NCBI RefSeq assembly: GCF_030272615.1
Contig: NC_081410.1
Span: forward strand, 187,764,119-187,828,118
Length of the DNA: 64,000 nt
DNA from: Cryptomeria japonica
Taxonomy: Eukaryota; Streptophyta; Pinopsida; Cupressales; Cupressaceae
Reading direction: 5' to 3'
Shown here piece by piece: positions 12,965 to 23,945 of the stretch. Both the position numbers and the translations under genes were made by a program. The notes beneath the pieces are model-generated. The model saw nothing but the letters and a program-made list of their open reading frames with translations, searched no databases and was not told the DNA's origin. Position 1 is the first letter of the stretch. Each line of letters starts with the position of its first letter.

Positions 12965-15900
12965 GGGTCATATGGTCTCCTAAGGGGTCATATTGTACCC
13001 TACGACCCCTTAGTACACCATATGACCCCTTAAGATACCAAATTGTGTCGTTATGGGTCATATTGTGTCCTAAGGGGTCATATTATGTAATATGACCCCT
13101 TTAAGACACCATATGACCCCTTTAAGACACCATATGACCCCTTAGGACACAATATGACCCCTAAGGACAACATATGACCCCTTATGACACCATATTGGGT
13201 CGTTATGGGTCCTATGGTATCCTAAGGGGTGATATTGTGTCCTACGACCCCTTAGGACACCATAGAACCCATAACGACCCAATATGGTATTGTAAGGGGT
13301 TATATGTTGTCCTTAGGGCTCATATGGCATCCCATGACCCCTTAGGGTACAATATGACCCATAAAGATAATTTGGTGTCTTAAGGGGTCATATCACCCAT
13401 AATAATACCGTATAGAATCGTAAAGGGTCATATTGTATCCTAAGGGGTCATATGGTGTCTTAAAGGGGTCATATGACACGATATGACCCATAATGACACA
13501 ATTTGGTGTCTTTGTTAGGAACTAGAAGGACAACTGAGAGGGGGGGTGAATCAGTTATCAATGAATTTCAACCCAATTATCAATTACTTCAATTTAATAC
13601 TTAATACCGGTAAACCAATCTTAATGTTGGTTAAACAGATTAACAATGTATATCAATACCAGTGAAACTTAATTCATGAAACAGAAAGAGAAACAACATC
13701 CACAACACATAACACAAAGATTTTTGACATGGAAACCCTGTAAGGGGAAAAACCATGGTGGGAAACCTACCCACAATTAGATGATACTACTACAGATAGT
13801 ATGTGTATACAAAATAGGGTCCGCACATGCAAAAAGGCCAACCACCTAGAGCACACTACTCAAATGGGAGTTGCAATGACTATAGTAGGATGGTTAAATC
13901 CTAGAATAATCTACTACTTCAAAGTGCATCTGCAATGTTGGATTCAGTACCGGTTTAAGCTCTAATAAATACCTTTAAACCTTCCTTTAACCTTCAAATG
14001 ATGTTTTCTTGATTTGCTCTATGATCAGCTCATATGATCTTCAATATTCACACATACCAAGTTACAATACCATGGCATGACCATATGCGTTCATCTCACA
14101 AATGAGATCTTACATTTATACAAAACTTAAGACCAAATACTAAGGTCAGCTCACTAAGAATATTACATTCAAATCAATTACAAAATAATTCTTGATGTAA
14201 TACAAGATGTGGGCCTCAATACAATAACCAATAATATATTATCTTCATAATGTGTTGTACTAATCTGGAATAGATAATGTATACCAGTCCATAACCTAAA
14301 CCTATTTGTCGGTAACAACAAATATGTCAACCCGATTAGACCAATAACCAAAACACCAAAACCAAGTATCCAAACCATGTCTTCGACATAATCAAGTGAT
14401 CTCTAGATGATAAAAATTCATCATCAGTGCCGGTGAATCATATAACCTGTCGGTGAGCATATACCGGTGACTGTGCATAAGTCACTGACATTGTCGGTGA
14501 ACACAATGTGTCGATTCAACAATAAACCAATATAACCATAGTTCCAAATCAACAATATAGATCTCCAAAAGGATAAGTGTTGACATCAATGACAAAACTA
14601 ATGCAACACATCCATAATACCAATAGTCTTAAGGGGTCATATGATGTCCTAAGGGGTCGTAGGACACAATATGACCCCTTAGGACACCATAGGACCCATA
14701 ACAACCCAATATGGTATCGCAAGAGGTCATATGTTGTCCTTAGGGGTCATATGGCGTCCCATGACCCCTTAGAACACAATATGACCCATAATGACACATT
14801 TTGGTGTCTTAAGGGGTCATATGACCCATAACAACACCGTATAGAGTCAAAAAGGGTCATATTATGTCCTAAGGGGTCATATGGTGTCTTAAAGGGATCA
14901 TATGACACAATATGACCCACAATGATACAATTTGGTGTCTTAAGGGGTCATATGATGTCCCATGACCCATTAGAACACAATATGGCCCATAACGACACAA
15001 TTTGGTGTCTTAAGGGGTCATATGGTGTCCTAAGGGGCTATAGGACACAATATGACCCCTTAGGACACTATAGAACCCATAACAACCCAATATGGTATCA
15101 TAAGGGGTCACATGTTGTCCTTAGGGGTCATATGGTGTCCTATGACCCCTTAGGACACCATATGACCCCTAATGACACCATATGACCCCTAATGACACCA
15201 TATGGCATCATAAGGGGTCATATCACCCATAACGATACCGTATAGAGTCATAAATGGTCATATTATGTCCTAAGGGGTCATAGGTGTCTTAAGGGGTCAT
15301 ATTGTGTCCTAAGGGGTTGTAGGACACAATATGACCCCTTATGACACCATAGGACCCATAACGACCCAATATGGTGTCATAAGGGGTCATAAGTTGTCCT
15401 TAGGGGTCATCTGGTGTCTCATGACCCCTTACGCCACCATATGACACCTAACAACACCATATGGTGTCATAAGGGGTCATATGACCCATAATGCCACCGT
15501 ATACAGTTGTAAAGGGTCATATTGTGTCCTAAGGGGTCATATGGTATCTTAAAGTGGTCATACGACACAATATGACCCCTTAGGACACAATATGACCCAT
15601 AACAACACAATTTGGTGTCTTAAGGGGTCATATGGTGTCCTAAGGGGTCGTAGGACACAATATGACCCCTTAGGACACCATAGGATTCATAACGACCCAA
15701 TATGGTGTTGTAAGGGGTCATATGGTGTCACAAGACTCTTTAGGATACAATTTGGTGCCTTAAGGGGTCATATGGTGTCCTAATGGGTCATAGGACACAA
15801 TATGACCCCTTAGGACACCATAGGACCAATAATGACCCAATATGGTGTCATAAGGGGTTATAAAATTGTTCTTAAGGGGTCATAAGGTGTCCCATGACCC

Positions 15901-16796
15901 CTTACAACAACATATGACCCCTAATGACACCACATGGTGTCATATGACCCATAACAAAACTGTATAGAGTCGTAAAGGGTCATATTATGTCCTAAGGGGT
16001 CATATGATGTCTTAAAGGGGTCATATGACACAATATGACCTCGTAGGACACAATATGACCCATAATGATACAATTTGGTGTCTTAAGGGGTCATATGGTG
16101 TCCTAAGGGGTCGTAGGACACAATATGACCTGTTAGGACACCATAGGACCCATAGTGACCCAATATGCTGTCGTACAGGGTCATATGGTGTCCCATGACA
16201 CCTTAGGACACAATATGACCCATAACGACACACTTTGGTGTCTTAAGGGGTCATATGGTGTCCTAAGGGGTTGTAAGACACAATGTGACCCCTTAGGACA
16301 CCATAGGACCCATAATGGCCCAATATGGTATCATAAGGTGTCATATGTTGTCCTTAGGGTTCATATGGTGTTCCATGAATCCTTAGGACACAATATGACC
16401 CATAACAACATAATTTGGTGTCTTAAGGGGTCATATCACCCATAACATTATCGTATAGTTGTAAAGGGTCATATTGTGGCCTAAGAGGTCATATGGTGTC
16501 TTAAAGGGGTGATATGACACAATATGACCCTTTAGGACATAATATGACCCATAACAACACAATTAGGTGTCTTAAGGGGTCCTAAGGGGTCGTAGGACAC
16601 CATAGGACCCATAACAACCCAATATGGTGTCGTAAGGGGTCATATGTTGTCCTTAGGGGACATATGGTGTCCCATGACCCCTTAGGACACAATATGACCC
16701 ATAATGACACAATTTGGTGTCTTAAGGGGTCATATAGTGTCTTAAGGGGTTGTAGGGCACAATATGACCCCTTAGAAGACCATATGACCCCTCCTT
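12965..16796. repeat. Palindromic GGGGTCATATGGTGTCC array
   Basis: The basic word is about 20 bases, TAAGGGGTCATATGGTGTCC, centred on the palindrome CATATG. It and its inverted form (GGACACCATATGACCCCTTA) alternate throughout, with variants in -TTGTGTCC, CCCATAACGACCC and ACAATTTGGTGTCTT. No single higher-order period holds: a marker block recurs at 14668, 15046, 15327, 15653, 15797, 16116 and 16277 with uneven gaps. Such alternation could fold into many hairpins. A solo LTR at 13513-14625 interrupts it. Short ORFs in the array are repeat artefacts. Confidence 0.9.
13513..14625 (-). repeat. Solo copia LTR (same family as element F)
   Basis: It starts TGTTAGGAACTAGAAGG, carries the C-run block, closely matches both LTRs of element F over its length, and ends ACCAATA. 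The five bases gtctt flank it on both sides (13508-13512 and 14626-14630), a clean target duplication. No internal region or second LTR is present, so it is most likely the product of LTR-LTR recombination. It must be younger than the array it sits in. Confidence 0.88.
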
Positions 16797-16882
16797 TGAT
16801 CTCTCTCTCTGTCTCCCCCCTAATCTCTCTATCTCTCTATCTCTCTCTCTATCTCCCCCCACTCCCCCCTCTCCCTCTCCCT
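16797..16882 (-). repeat. CT-rich microsatellite closing the array
   Basis: Repeats of CTCT, ATCT and CCCCCC, essentially the inverse of the GA tract at 12797-12964. It marks the right edge of the palindromic array. Confidence 0.85.
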
Positions 16883-17749
16883 AATATCATATACTAATTT
16901 ATTTATAAATTAATATATTAAAATATTATATATTAATAAACAATAGATTAATTATGTGCAAATTTTAGTGAATTTACTTATTAAAATTGGATATCTAATT
17001 TTTTTTGTACAATTTCAAATTTGAAATTTTGGCTTGGGAATGCTTTGGGATTTAGCTTGGAAGTGACAAGCCTAGAAAGTCAACTAAAAAAATGTGTTTT
17101 TCAATATTCCTTAATTTTCCAGAATTTACACTGGTGGCTGACGACTTTTTTATAGCCAAAATTGATAAAATGAGAAGAGTTTTTTAAGGATATTCTCAAC
17201 TTTCCAACAATATAAGGCTTTTTTTATTTTGAATTTAATAAATAATTATTATTTATTTTCTAATTGAATTCTGACAAAAGTCTTGATTGATATATTGATT
17301 GAAAAACACGCATAACTTTCAATTGGTATATCATTTTTTGAATCTGAAACATGCATCACATCCTATGCTTCATCTACTATAGGGAAAATTTAAAAAATTA
17401 AATTTCATAATGTTTTGACCAAGTTAAAGTGGTCAGACGTAGCAGTTTCTGAATTTCTGAAAAAGCTATGTTAAAAAATTCATAAATAATTATTATTTAT
17501 AAAAAATTATAAAAAAATAGGTGTCACATCCGGACATGAGTATAATACTTATATTATAAATATTATATAAAAATATTATGGTTTGATTGTGATTAGGGTG
17601 GTCAGACATACGTCTACTTCTTATCTTTTTCCTGAAATTTTAGTACCACTGCATTGAAATTTGAAAATAATGTTCACAACCTATTCAAATTTTCATGTCA
17701 AGTTGCATAACTCCAATTTTCTGAAATTTCATTGCCACTTAAGGGCCTG
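16883..17749. other. Right subterminal region of the transposon
   Basis: AT-rich and non-coding. ATTGGATATCTAATTTT at 16986-17003 echoes the left subterminal palindrome, and GTGGTCAGAC occurs twice (near 17430 and 17609). Otherwise nothing recognised. Confidence 0.5.
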
Positions 17750-17773
17750 TTTTGGCACACCATGATCCTGCAC
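17750..17773 (-). repeat. Right terminal inverted repeat
   Basis: Inverted copy of the left end, identical over 14 bases and similar beyond. It is followed by ATAC and then the right copy of the target duplication at 17778-17788. Confidence 0.7.
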
Positions 17774-17777
17774 ATAC

Positions 17778-20298
17778 CTTGATGAGTTGTGCATCATCTG
17801 AGACAAAATTGGGAAAAATCTGATTCTAAATTATTTTGATGTCATCTTTCCATTCTATCTTGGACCTCAAGACCTTTTCTCCCCATGTTCTACTTCTCTC
17901 TGTCAAATAGAGTAGGCATGTGATTAGTAACCAAGCACTAGAAGCCTCTAAGCTCATTGCCAATTCTTTATGTATACATCTTGTGAGCACTAAATGATTT
18001 CTTTATCACCTCAAATTTGGCCTTGAAGCCCTTAATCATGGCATGTAAGAAACTTGGGAGAGGTTTAATCAATGAAATCTATAACTGCAATTTTTTTACT
18101 CATGTGAGATAATGAGCATGCCATAAAACATTGCCACTTCAACTATTCTTGAGAAAGTCTTAGAAACTCTTTATGCTTATACCATGCTATATCTACATGG
18201 TCCAAAATCTCATTTATCTTTGATTCTAATAATAATTTAGCCATATTTATCTTTATTCTCCTCTCCATCTGCAAAGCATCCATCTTCAATACATCTTTCT
18301 CCTTGCTTAAACTGTCTATTTCCAATCTAGCTTGAGCTAGATCATTCCTTAATCCTATAACTTCATCAAATGTATGCTGGATTATGCCTAAGGGTGTGTA
18401 TGTAGGTCCTGTATATAGCTACTCCTACAATGTCCTCACCCTTTCTCTTAGAATGGTGATCTCCTGCTTTGTCTTCAAAGCTACCTTATGAGAAAATTTT
18501 GCCACATTTAAAGTAGGCATGTTGCCATTGTGATGGATGTGTCATACACTCTCTTGACTAATAGGCTTCCTAATAATTGATCAACTTCATGGCTCATGCT
18601 AGGCCTTCTTGTAACCCCATGAAGGCACCAAAGGAATAGTTGATCAAGGTGATCATCAAATAGTACTCCATAAAGTATGTTTTCCCTATGTGTTGGGTCG
18701 ATTGAATCCAAATCTATATCATACATCTTCCTCAACTCATCAAAGACAATAGAAGAATAAATGTCCCAACCTTCCAAAAGTACTACTCCACTCCTATTCA
18801 CAATTTCCCTTCCTATCTCAAGAGTCATAGTAGCAAACTTCTCATTTGCAGCCTTTAAGACTTCATCTTTCATTCTCAACCTTTCTTCATTCTCCAAATC
18901 ATAAAAGTTAATGCCTCTTCTCCTTTCCATCTCATTTGTCAAATTTCTTATGACAAAGTGCTTTAACTCTCATGTGTTCACAAAATCATCATCACTCATG
19001 AACTATTGGCAAGCATTCAATCTCACATCCTCACTAAGGTCACCTCCAAGCTTGAATACATCAAGCGCCCACTCCTTAGAAGGACTTTGAATTATAACTC
19101 TTGTCCCTGTATCAAATCTATGAGGGGGTAAAGTCTCATCTCCTTGGAATTCAAAACCCCTATAAGATTTAAATACTAGAGACAACATATGAAAAGGAGT
19201 CACAATCCTTGGGCTCTCTGGTATCTAAGAAAGAAGGCTAGCAGAGGATGATGCAACAATAGGTTTCTTCTTAGCTACTTCTGCAAGAAACCTTTTTGAA
19301 GGGGAAAGTTGTGATGACTCAGGGTCAAGAGAAAGTGTGGATGGAGGTTCTTGATGACTTAGGGGAGGAGAAGCAGAGCCAATGGGGGAACCAATTGTCT
19401 GAGGAGATTGTTGCCTCTCCTCCTCTATCACTTGCACTGGAGGTAAAAATATCCAAGCGGGACCTCTCATGAGGAAAAGGCATGTTGTCAACATCTATGT
19501 AGATACCAAAAATTACCCTCATCCTAGCTTCTGGAATCAATAATGGCTACCAAGCAAGAAAATAAGAACTATCCTCTCTCCTTCTTCTATTCTCCTCATA
19601 TTGGATTTTATACCATCTTTCCTTTCTTTTTAACACTATAGTCTTTTGCATTCCATATAAGGTCTTCAACATCTTCATCATCCCACTGATGTTCTTGTGT
19701 CTTGGCATGTCCATGCTTTTTGATAAGCCATTCAAAATCATAAAACCTATATTTGGCTCTTGGAAGTATATACTTAATCAGCATAGAATCAAGGATATCA
19801 TATGATTTTATATTCAAAAAATGATACATCCCAATCACAACCTGTGATGGGATCATTGATCCTTTCTTATGTGACCCCCCTACCAAGGACTTATCAGCCT
19901 CAACTAATTGATGCATGAATTCTAAGAAGGCTACCTTATCTTTAACAATGATAGGTAGACACCGAGGAGTAATAGGGCTGCCAAAATCCTTATATTGTGT
20001 GGTCCTTAAAGTAGAACCATGATCCCGAATTGTGGGTGATAGCTAACTAAGGTTTCAGGTCTTTGGGCTTGAGAAATTTCTTAGCCCTTTGGCTTAGACC
20101 CCACCTAACCTTCTTTTGCAAAATACTTAAAATATTTCTTACAAAAATATTTTCAAAGGCCATATAATTTGACTCATTCATGTGTGAGTTAAAAATGTAG
20201 GCCCATTCCTGAGCAGGGAGTTGTTCCCCTCTAGCCATGGTTGAAATCTTCATATTAGGGTGCCAAACCTTAAGATTTCTATACAAAAATAAATGCAT
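17778..20298 (-). pseudogene. Unrecognised ORF interrupted by the DNA transposon
   Basis: Minus-strand coding-like sequence runs from about 20298 to the transposon edge and resumes at 3384. In order it has: an N-terminal block with ARGEQLPAQEWAYIF; a block with MIPSQVVIGMYHFLN and YILPRAKYRF (near 19800); a Ser/Pro-rich linker (19230-19430); a block with EWALDVFKLGGDLS (near 19050); an acidic, helical block with IDSIDP-like residues (18508-18942); and a coiled-coil-like stretch (18143-18325, heptads rich in Leu, Glu and Lys). Stops at 20047 and 19608 and frame changes near 19500 show decay. I know no matching family. The coiled-coil tail and the LTR-like border downstream suggest a gag-like or accessory protein of a gypsy-type or non-autonomous retroelement; a decayed host gene is the alternative. 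Confidence 0.45.
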
Positions 20299-20353
20299 TA
20301 GGAGAGAGTAATACCTAAAAACTACTGATTTGATAGTTTTGAAATCACATAGG

Positions 20354-21599
20354 TGTTAGCAACAATCAAGAAGGAAGACTAAGAGGGGGGGGTGAATCAA
20401 TCTTGACTAGATCTCATAATTAAACTTCAAGACATAAACTGATAAACTGTAACAATAAACGAATAAGCAAATTAACAGCACAACACACAACACCAAGATT
20501 TTTGACGTGGAAAACCCGGTTAAGGGAAAACCCACAGTAAGTGATACTTTGTAGTAGCATGTGGAAATATTAGAATGGGGAATGCACATGCATTCAGGCA
20601 CATTGCCTAGAGCTCATTGTTCAAAAGATATTTTCTCAGAAGGATACAACCCTCAGGGAAGTCTCATTGACTTACAATATGATTCAGACTACAATCCAGA
20701 AGAAATGAACTGCAATTATAGCATCTACAAATGCCTGATGACAGTTTCGGTTAAGCACAATTGGCTTCTCTGCAACACCAATATCACCTCAACACTTCAC
20801 TGAATGATAAATCTCTTGTTTGAATATTCATCTCTCTCTAATAATGTAGACACAATACTGACACTAAAACTAAGTTAATAACTCACCTATATATACAATT
20901 CATCAACCTTGATAACAAGGTCAGCTAAACCCTCAATCCTTAACTCACAATTACAGAGATTACATTACATGATACAAATATGGATTAGTAGACCAATATA
21001 ATGATTTACATTACATAGCATGGACCTAATTCAAATTCTCAAATGATCCCATCCACCAGAAATCACGTCAAGATCAACCACAACACACTACATCATTGGA
21101 AATACTCCATAACATGAAAAATCATCACCAGTTGATGAAAAACACCAAAAATTAGCACAACAATCAATGTAGATTGAAAAAAAAAGGACACGACTATGAA
21201 ACACCAACAAGCATGTTAGAATCATCACCAATAGCTGCACCAACATCACTTATCAAATCTTCAGCGATCAACATCAGGAAGCTCAAGAACACAACCAATT
21301 AGCAATTGCCATGAAGAAAGATAACTTGAAGGGCACCAAATCATGAACCATCTAAAATGAAGATACAAAAGATCATCCAAAACAATATCCCAAAACCTTA
21401 GTACAAGATCTGGTCACACCGGAATATATTGGAGGAAATACCAGATTCTGTAAAATAGTGATCAACAAAACCAAACTACAAAACCGGATTAGAAGATCTC
21501 CCCAAACACACTAGAATAAGTCACAAGAATATGTTGGCATCAATGACAACAACATATCCTAGAAAAAACAATGAACAACCATATCCAACAACTCTAACA
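20354..21599 (-). repeat. 3' LTR of copia C
   Basis: Starts TGTTAGCAACAATC and ends CTCTAACA on the plus strand. It carries the shared C-run block (GAGGGGGGGGTGAATCAA near 20381) and the GTGGAAAACCCGG block near 20507. It is followed directly by ATCTCCCCCTTTGGCATTG, the complement of the polypurine tract. Confidence 0.85.
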
Positions 21600-21894
21600 A
21601 TCTCCCCCTTTGGCATTGATGGCAACATATGAATATGAAAAATAGTCAATGTAAATAAAGAAGATATCACCAACAAACTCCACTTAAGATCAAGATAGAT
21701 AATGCAGTTTTTCACATGATCTCTCCCCCCTGGGACAAAAATGCCAAAGATCTCCAAAATAGAAAACCAAACTCTCTCCCCCTGGGACACAACCAAATCA
21801 ATAGACTACTCCAAAAGAGGAGTAGCACCAACACACCAATCCAGATAAGAGAATAAGACTTTGAAATTCACTGGATTGATGTAACTGAATGCAT
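21600..21894 (-). other. Polypurine tract and 3' noncoding part of copia C
   Basis: On the minus strand, GCCATCAATGCCAAAGGGGGAGAT abuts the LTR, the usual plus-strand primer position. Two further PPT-like purine runs (near 21722 and 21775) stand between it and the end of the coding region. Confidence 0.75.
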
Positions 21895-22694
21895 CTAGTT
21901 CTCATTAAGAGGGGTGGATACCGCTAACTTGTCTCTCAAGTAAATAAATGTATCTGCAGGCAAAGTCTTGGTGAAAATATCAACAATTTGTTCCTATGTA
22001 GATACATATTCCAGCTTCACCTTCTCTTCATTGACTTGCTCTCTTAAGTAATTATATCTGATTGATATATGCTTAGTCTTTGAATGTTGTACCAGATTCT
22101 TTGACATGCTTATAGCATTGGAATTATCACAGTAAATGATAGTAGGCTCATCATGAATAACTTTGATATCTTTCAACATTTGCTTCATCCAAACTATTTG
22201 AGTGCAACTACTAGCAACAATAATGTACTTAGCTTCAACAGTAGATAAGGATATTGAATCTTGTTTCTTAATTGCCCAAGAAACCAACTTCTTTCCCAAA
22301 AAGAATTCTTCATCGGTAGTACTCTTCCGGTCATCATCATCACTATCCCAATCTACATCAGGGTAGACACACAACATGAAATCATCATTATTTGGATACC
22401 ATAAACCATAATCCAAAGTCCCCTTTAGATATTTGAATATCCTCTTAACAACAAGGACATGACTCTCCTTTGGATCAGCTTGATATCTAGAATCCATACA
22501 CACAACATGTATAATGTCAGGCCTAGTCTGAGTAAGATAGAGGAATCCACCAACCATAGATTTGTACAAACTTTGATCAGCTTTCGTTGATTCATCATTT
22601 TTGGATAATTTACAACCAGTCGCCATAGGAGTTCCAACCGGTTTAGAATTATCTAGTCTAAACTTCTTGAACAATTCCTTCACATAATTAGTTT
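21895..22694 (-). pseudogene. RT end and RNase H of copia C
   Basis: The translation has GGFLYLTQTRPDI, VKRIFKYLKGTLDYGLWY, DRKSTT, the RNase H signature SLSTVEAKYI, IYCDNSNAI and KTKHISIRYN in Ty1/copia order. After an in-frame TAG at about 21992 the frame continues with IVDIFTKTLPAD to a natural stop at 21895. The 5' side is cut at 22694 by the LTR of element D, with only about 15 codons upstream of the KPVGTPM block remaining. It would degrade the RNA strand in reverse transcription. Confidence 0.85.
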
Positions 22695-23889
22695 TGTTGG
22701 AAATATGGAGCAATTGATTATGTGTTGCATTCATGTTTATCATTGATGTCAATACTAGCTTGTTTGGTTGTCTACCGAGTTCAGGTGGCGTGGTTGGTTT
22801 GTGATGATGATCAAGAGATTGGTCTCCAGTATGTGGAATTGGTTTAGTTTGGTCATTCATGTGGTTTAGGTGCACATCTCATTTAGTTGGATCAGGACTT
22901 GGTAATCCCGAAGCTATCATATGTTCTAGTAAGCCTTTTGGTTACTATTAAGGGTTTTACTCGTAGAGCTTTCTTGAAGATCTTTTGATAGATTTGATAA
23001 GTGGCGTTGGTGTAGCTTCTAGAAGGTTATCAAGATGTTGATAGTTATCTAGTTCATGTTCTAATTGATCATTGGTGTTGCAGTTGGCTTATGGCAACCT
23101 ATTTTTGGTTCGATGCTATTTTGCTTAGGTTATGGACCAGTTTGTGTAACGTGTTGGTGAATACTCTTGATACGTTACTGGTTAGGTTTATTGATTGGTT
23201 TATGTTGTTTTGGTCTTAGGAGGACTTGGGTGATCATTGATTTGTTGGTTTATTGTATTATATTTTAGGTGGTCGACCTCTTTGTTTAGGTCCTAGGTTG
23301 GTATATATTTGATGTAAGATCTATTTGTAAATCGTGGTCATTGTATGAGATTATCTATGTGTAAATAAACTTGTAATCGTATACAAAGGTTTTGGCTGAT
23401 CATAGGTGATCGAATTGGGTTTTTGTAAGAGGTTTAAGACCTCTAGAATTGATCTTAACTATAACTGTACTCAAGCATAGGAGATATTATTCTTGCAGTT
23501 CAATATTTTAGGATTGAAGTATGATTATTTCTTGTAGTCAGTGAGGCTCCTTAGTGATGATAAGTTTCCTCTAGGTAGTGTGCCTTCCTGCATGTGCAGG
23601 CTCCTTATTGTAATCACATACTTGTTGCAGAAGTATCATCTGACTGTGGGTAGGCTTCCCATCATGGTTGTTCCCTTTACCAGGTTTTCCACGTACAATT
23701 CTTGGTGTTATGCGTTGTGGATGCATAATTAATTTTTAATGGTTTATGTTTGTACTTAATTGATATATTTGCTACCCTGGTATTTGGTTTATGCATTCTG
23801 GTAAAAGATTTTAAGTGCTTAAAGTTTCATAATCTGTTGACAATTAATTCAGCCCCCCCTCTCTCAGTTGTCCATTGGTTATGCTAACA
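22695..23889 (+). repeat. 5' LTR of copia D
   Basis: Starts TGTTGGAAATATGGAGC inside copia C coding sequence and ends GGTTATGCTAACA. The C-run block appears near the 3' end as CAGCCCCCCCTCTCTCAG (23851-23868). It matches the visible part of the 3' LTR at 60736-60971. The short Met-containing ORF around 23541 is a chance frame in U5. Confidence 0.88.
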
Positions 23890-23890
23890 A

Positions 23891-23904
23891 TTGGTATCAG
23901 AGCC
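23891..23904 (+). other. Primer-binding site of copia D
   Basis: TTGGTATCAGAGCC lies one base after the LTR. TGGTATCAGAGC is the complement of the plant initiator tRNA-Met 3' end, the standard copia primer. Confidence 0.92.
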
Positions 23905-23945
23905 TGGTCCTCTCTGCAGAAGCTTAACTGCTTGAGGAAGATCCT

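Larger units (their letters stand above)
3385..17777. mobile_element. 14.4 kb DNA transposon with transposase and companion gene
   Basis: Both ends carry GTGCAGGATCATGG in inverted orientation (3386-3399 and 17760-17773), followed by a shared GCCAAAA. Outside them lie cttgatgggtt (3374-3384) and cttgatgagtt (17778-17788), a 10/11 match that fits a long target-site duplication. Deleting the element restores an uninterrupted reading frame in the flanking ORF. Inside are a plus-strand gene, two satellite-like arrays and a minus-strand transposase gene converging on the plus-strand gene. A long duplication resembles MULE-type elements (8-11 bp), but the transposase does not look like a MULE and the ends do not begin with CACTA. 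Superfamily is left open. The transposase has stops and frameshifts, so this copy is dead. Confidence 0.7.
20354..22694 (-). mobile_element. Copia element C, left part visible
   Basis: A minus-strand element whose 3' LTR (20354-21599), polypurine tract (21600 on) and RNase H end are visible before element D interrupts it at 22695. The remainder must lie beyond the right edge of the window, after D. It sits just upstream of the split ORF. It is the outermost element of the retroelement stack. Confidence 0.8.

Noticed and set aside
12965-16796. Regular short repeats suggestive of a CRISPR array
   Set aside because: Repeats are adjacent, degenerate and in both orientations with no unique spacers, and the context is eukaryotic.
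14178-16897. Several 60-100 codon ORFs through the palindromic array and solo LTR
   Set aside because: Translations are repeats of DPLGHxMTHND and GVLRGHM strings arising from the DNA repeat; no coding signal beyond that.
3385-17777. CACTA/En-Spm element
   Set aside because: Left flank contains TAGTG by chance, but the right end does not give the matching CACTA, and the target duplication is about 11 bases, not 2-3.
23891-23904. Possible tRNA gene at TGGTATCAGAGC sites
   Set aside because: Only the 3' complement of initiator tRNA-Met is present, in primer-site position after an LTR.
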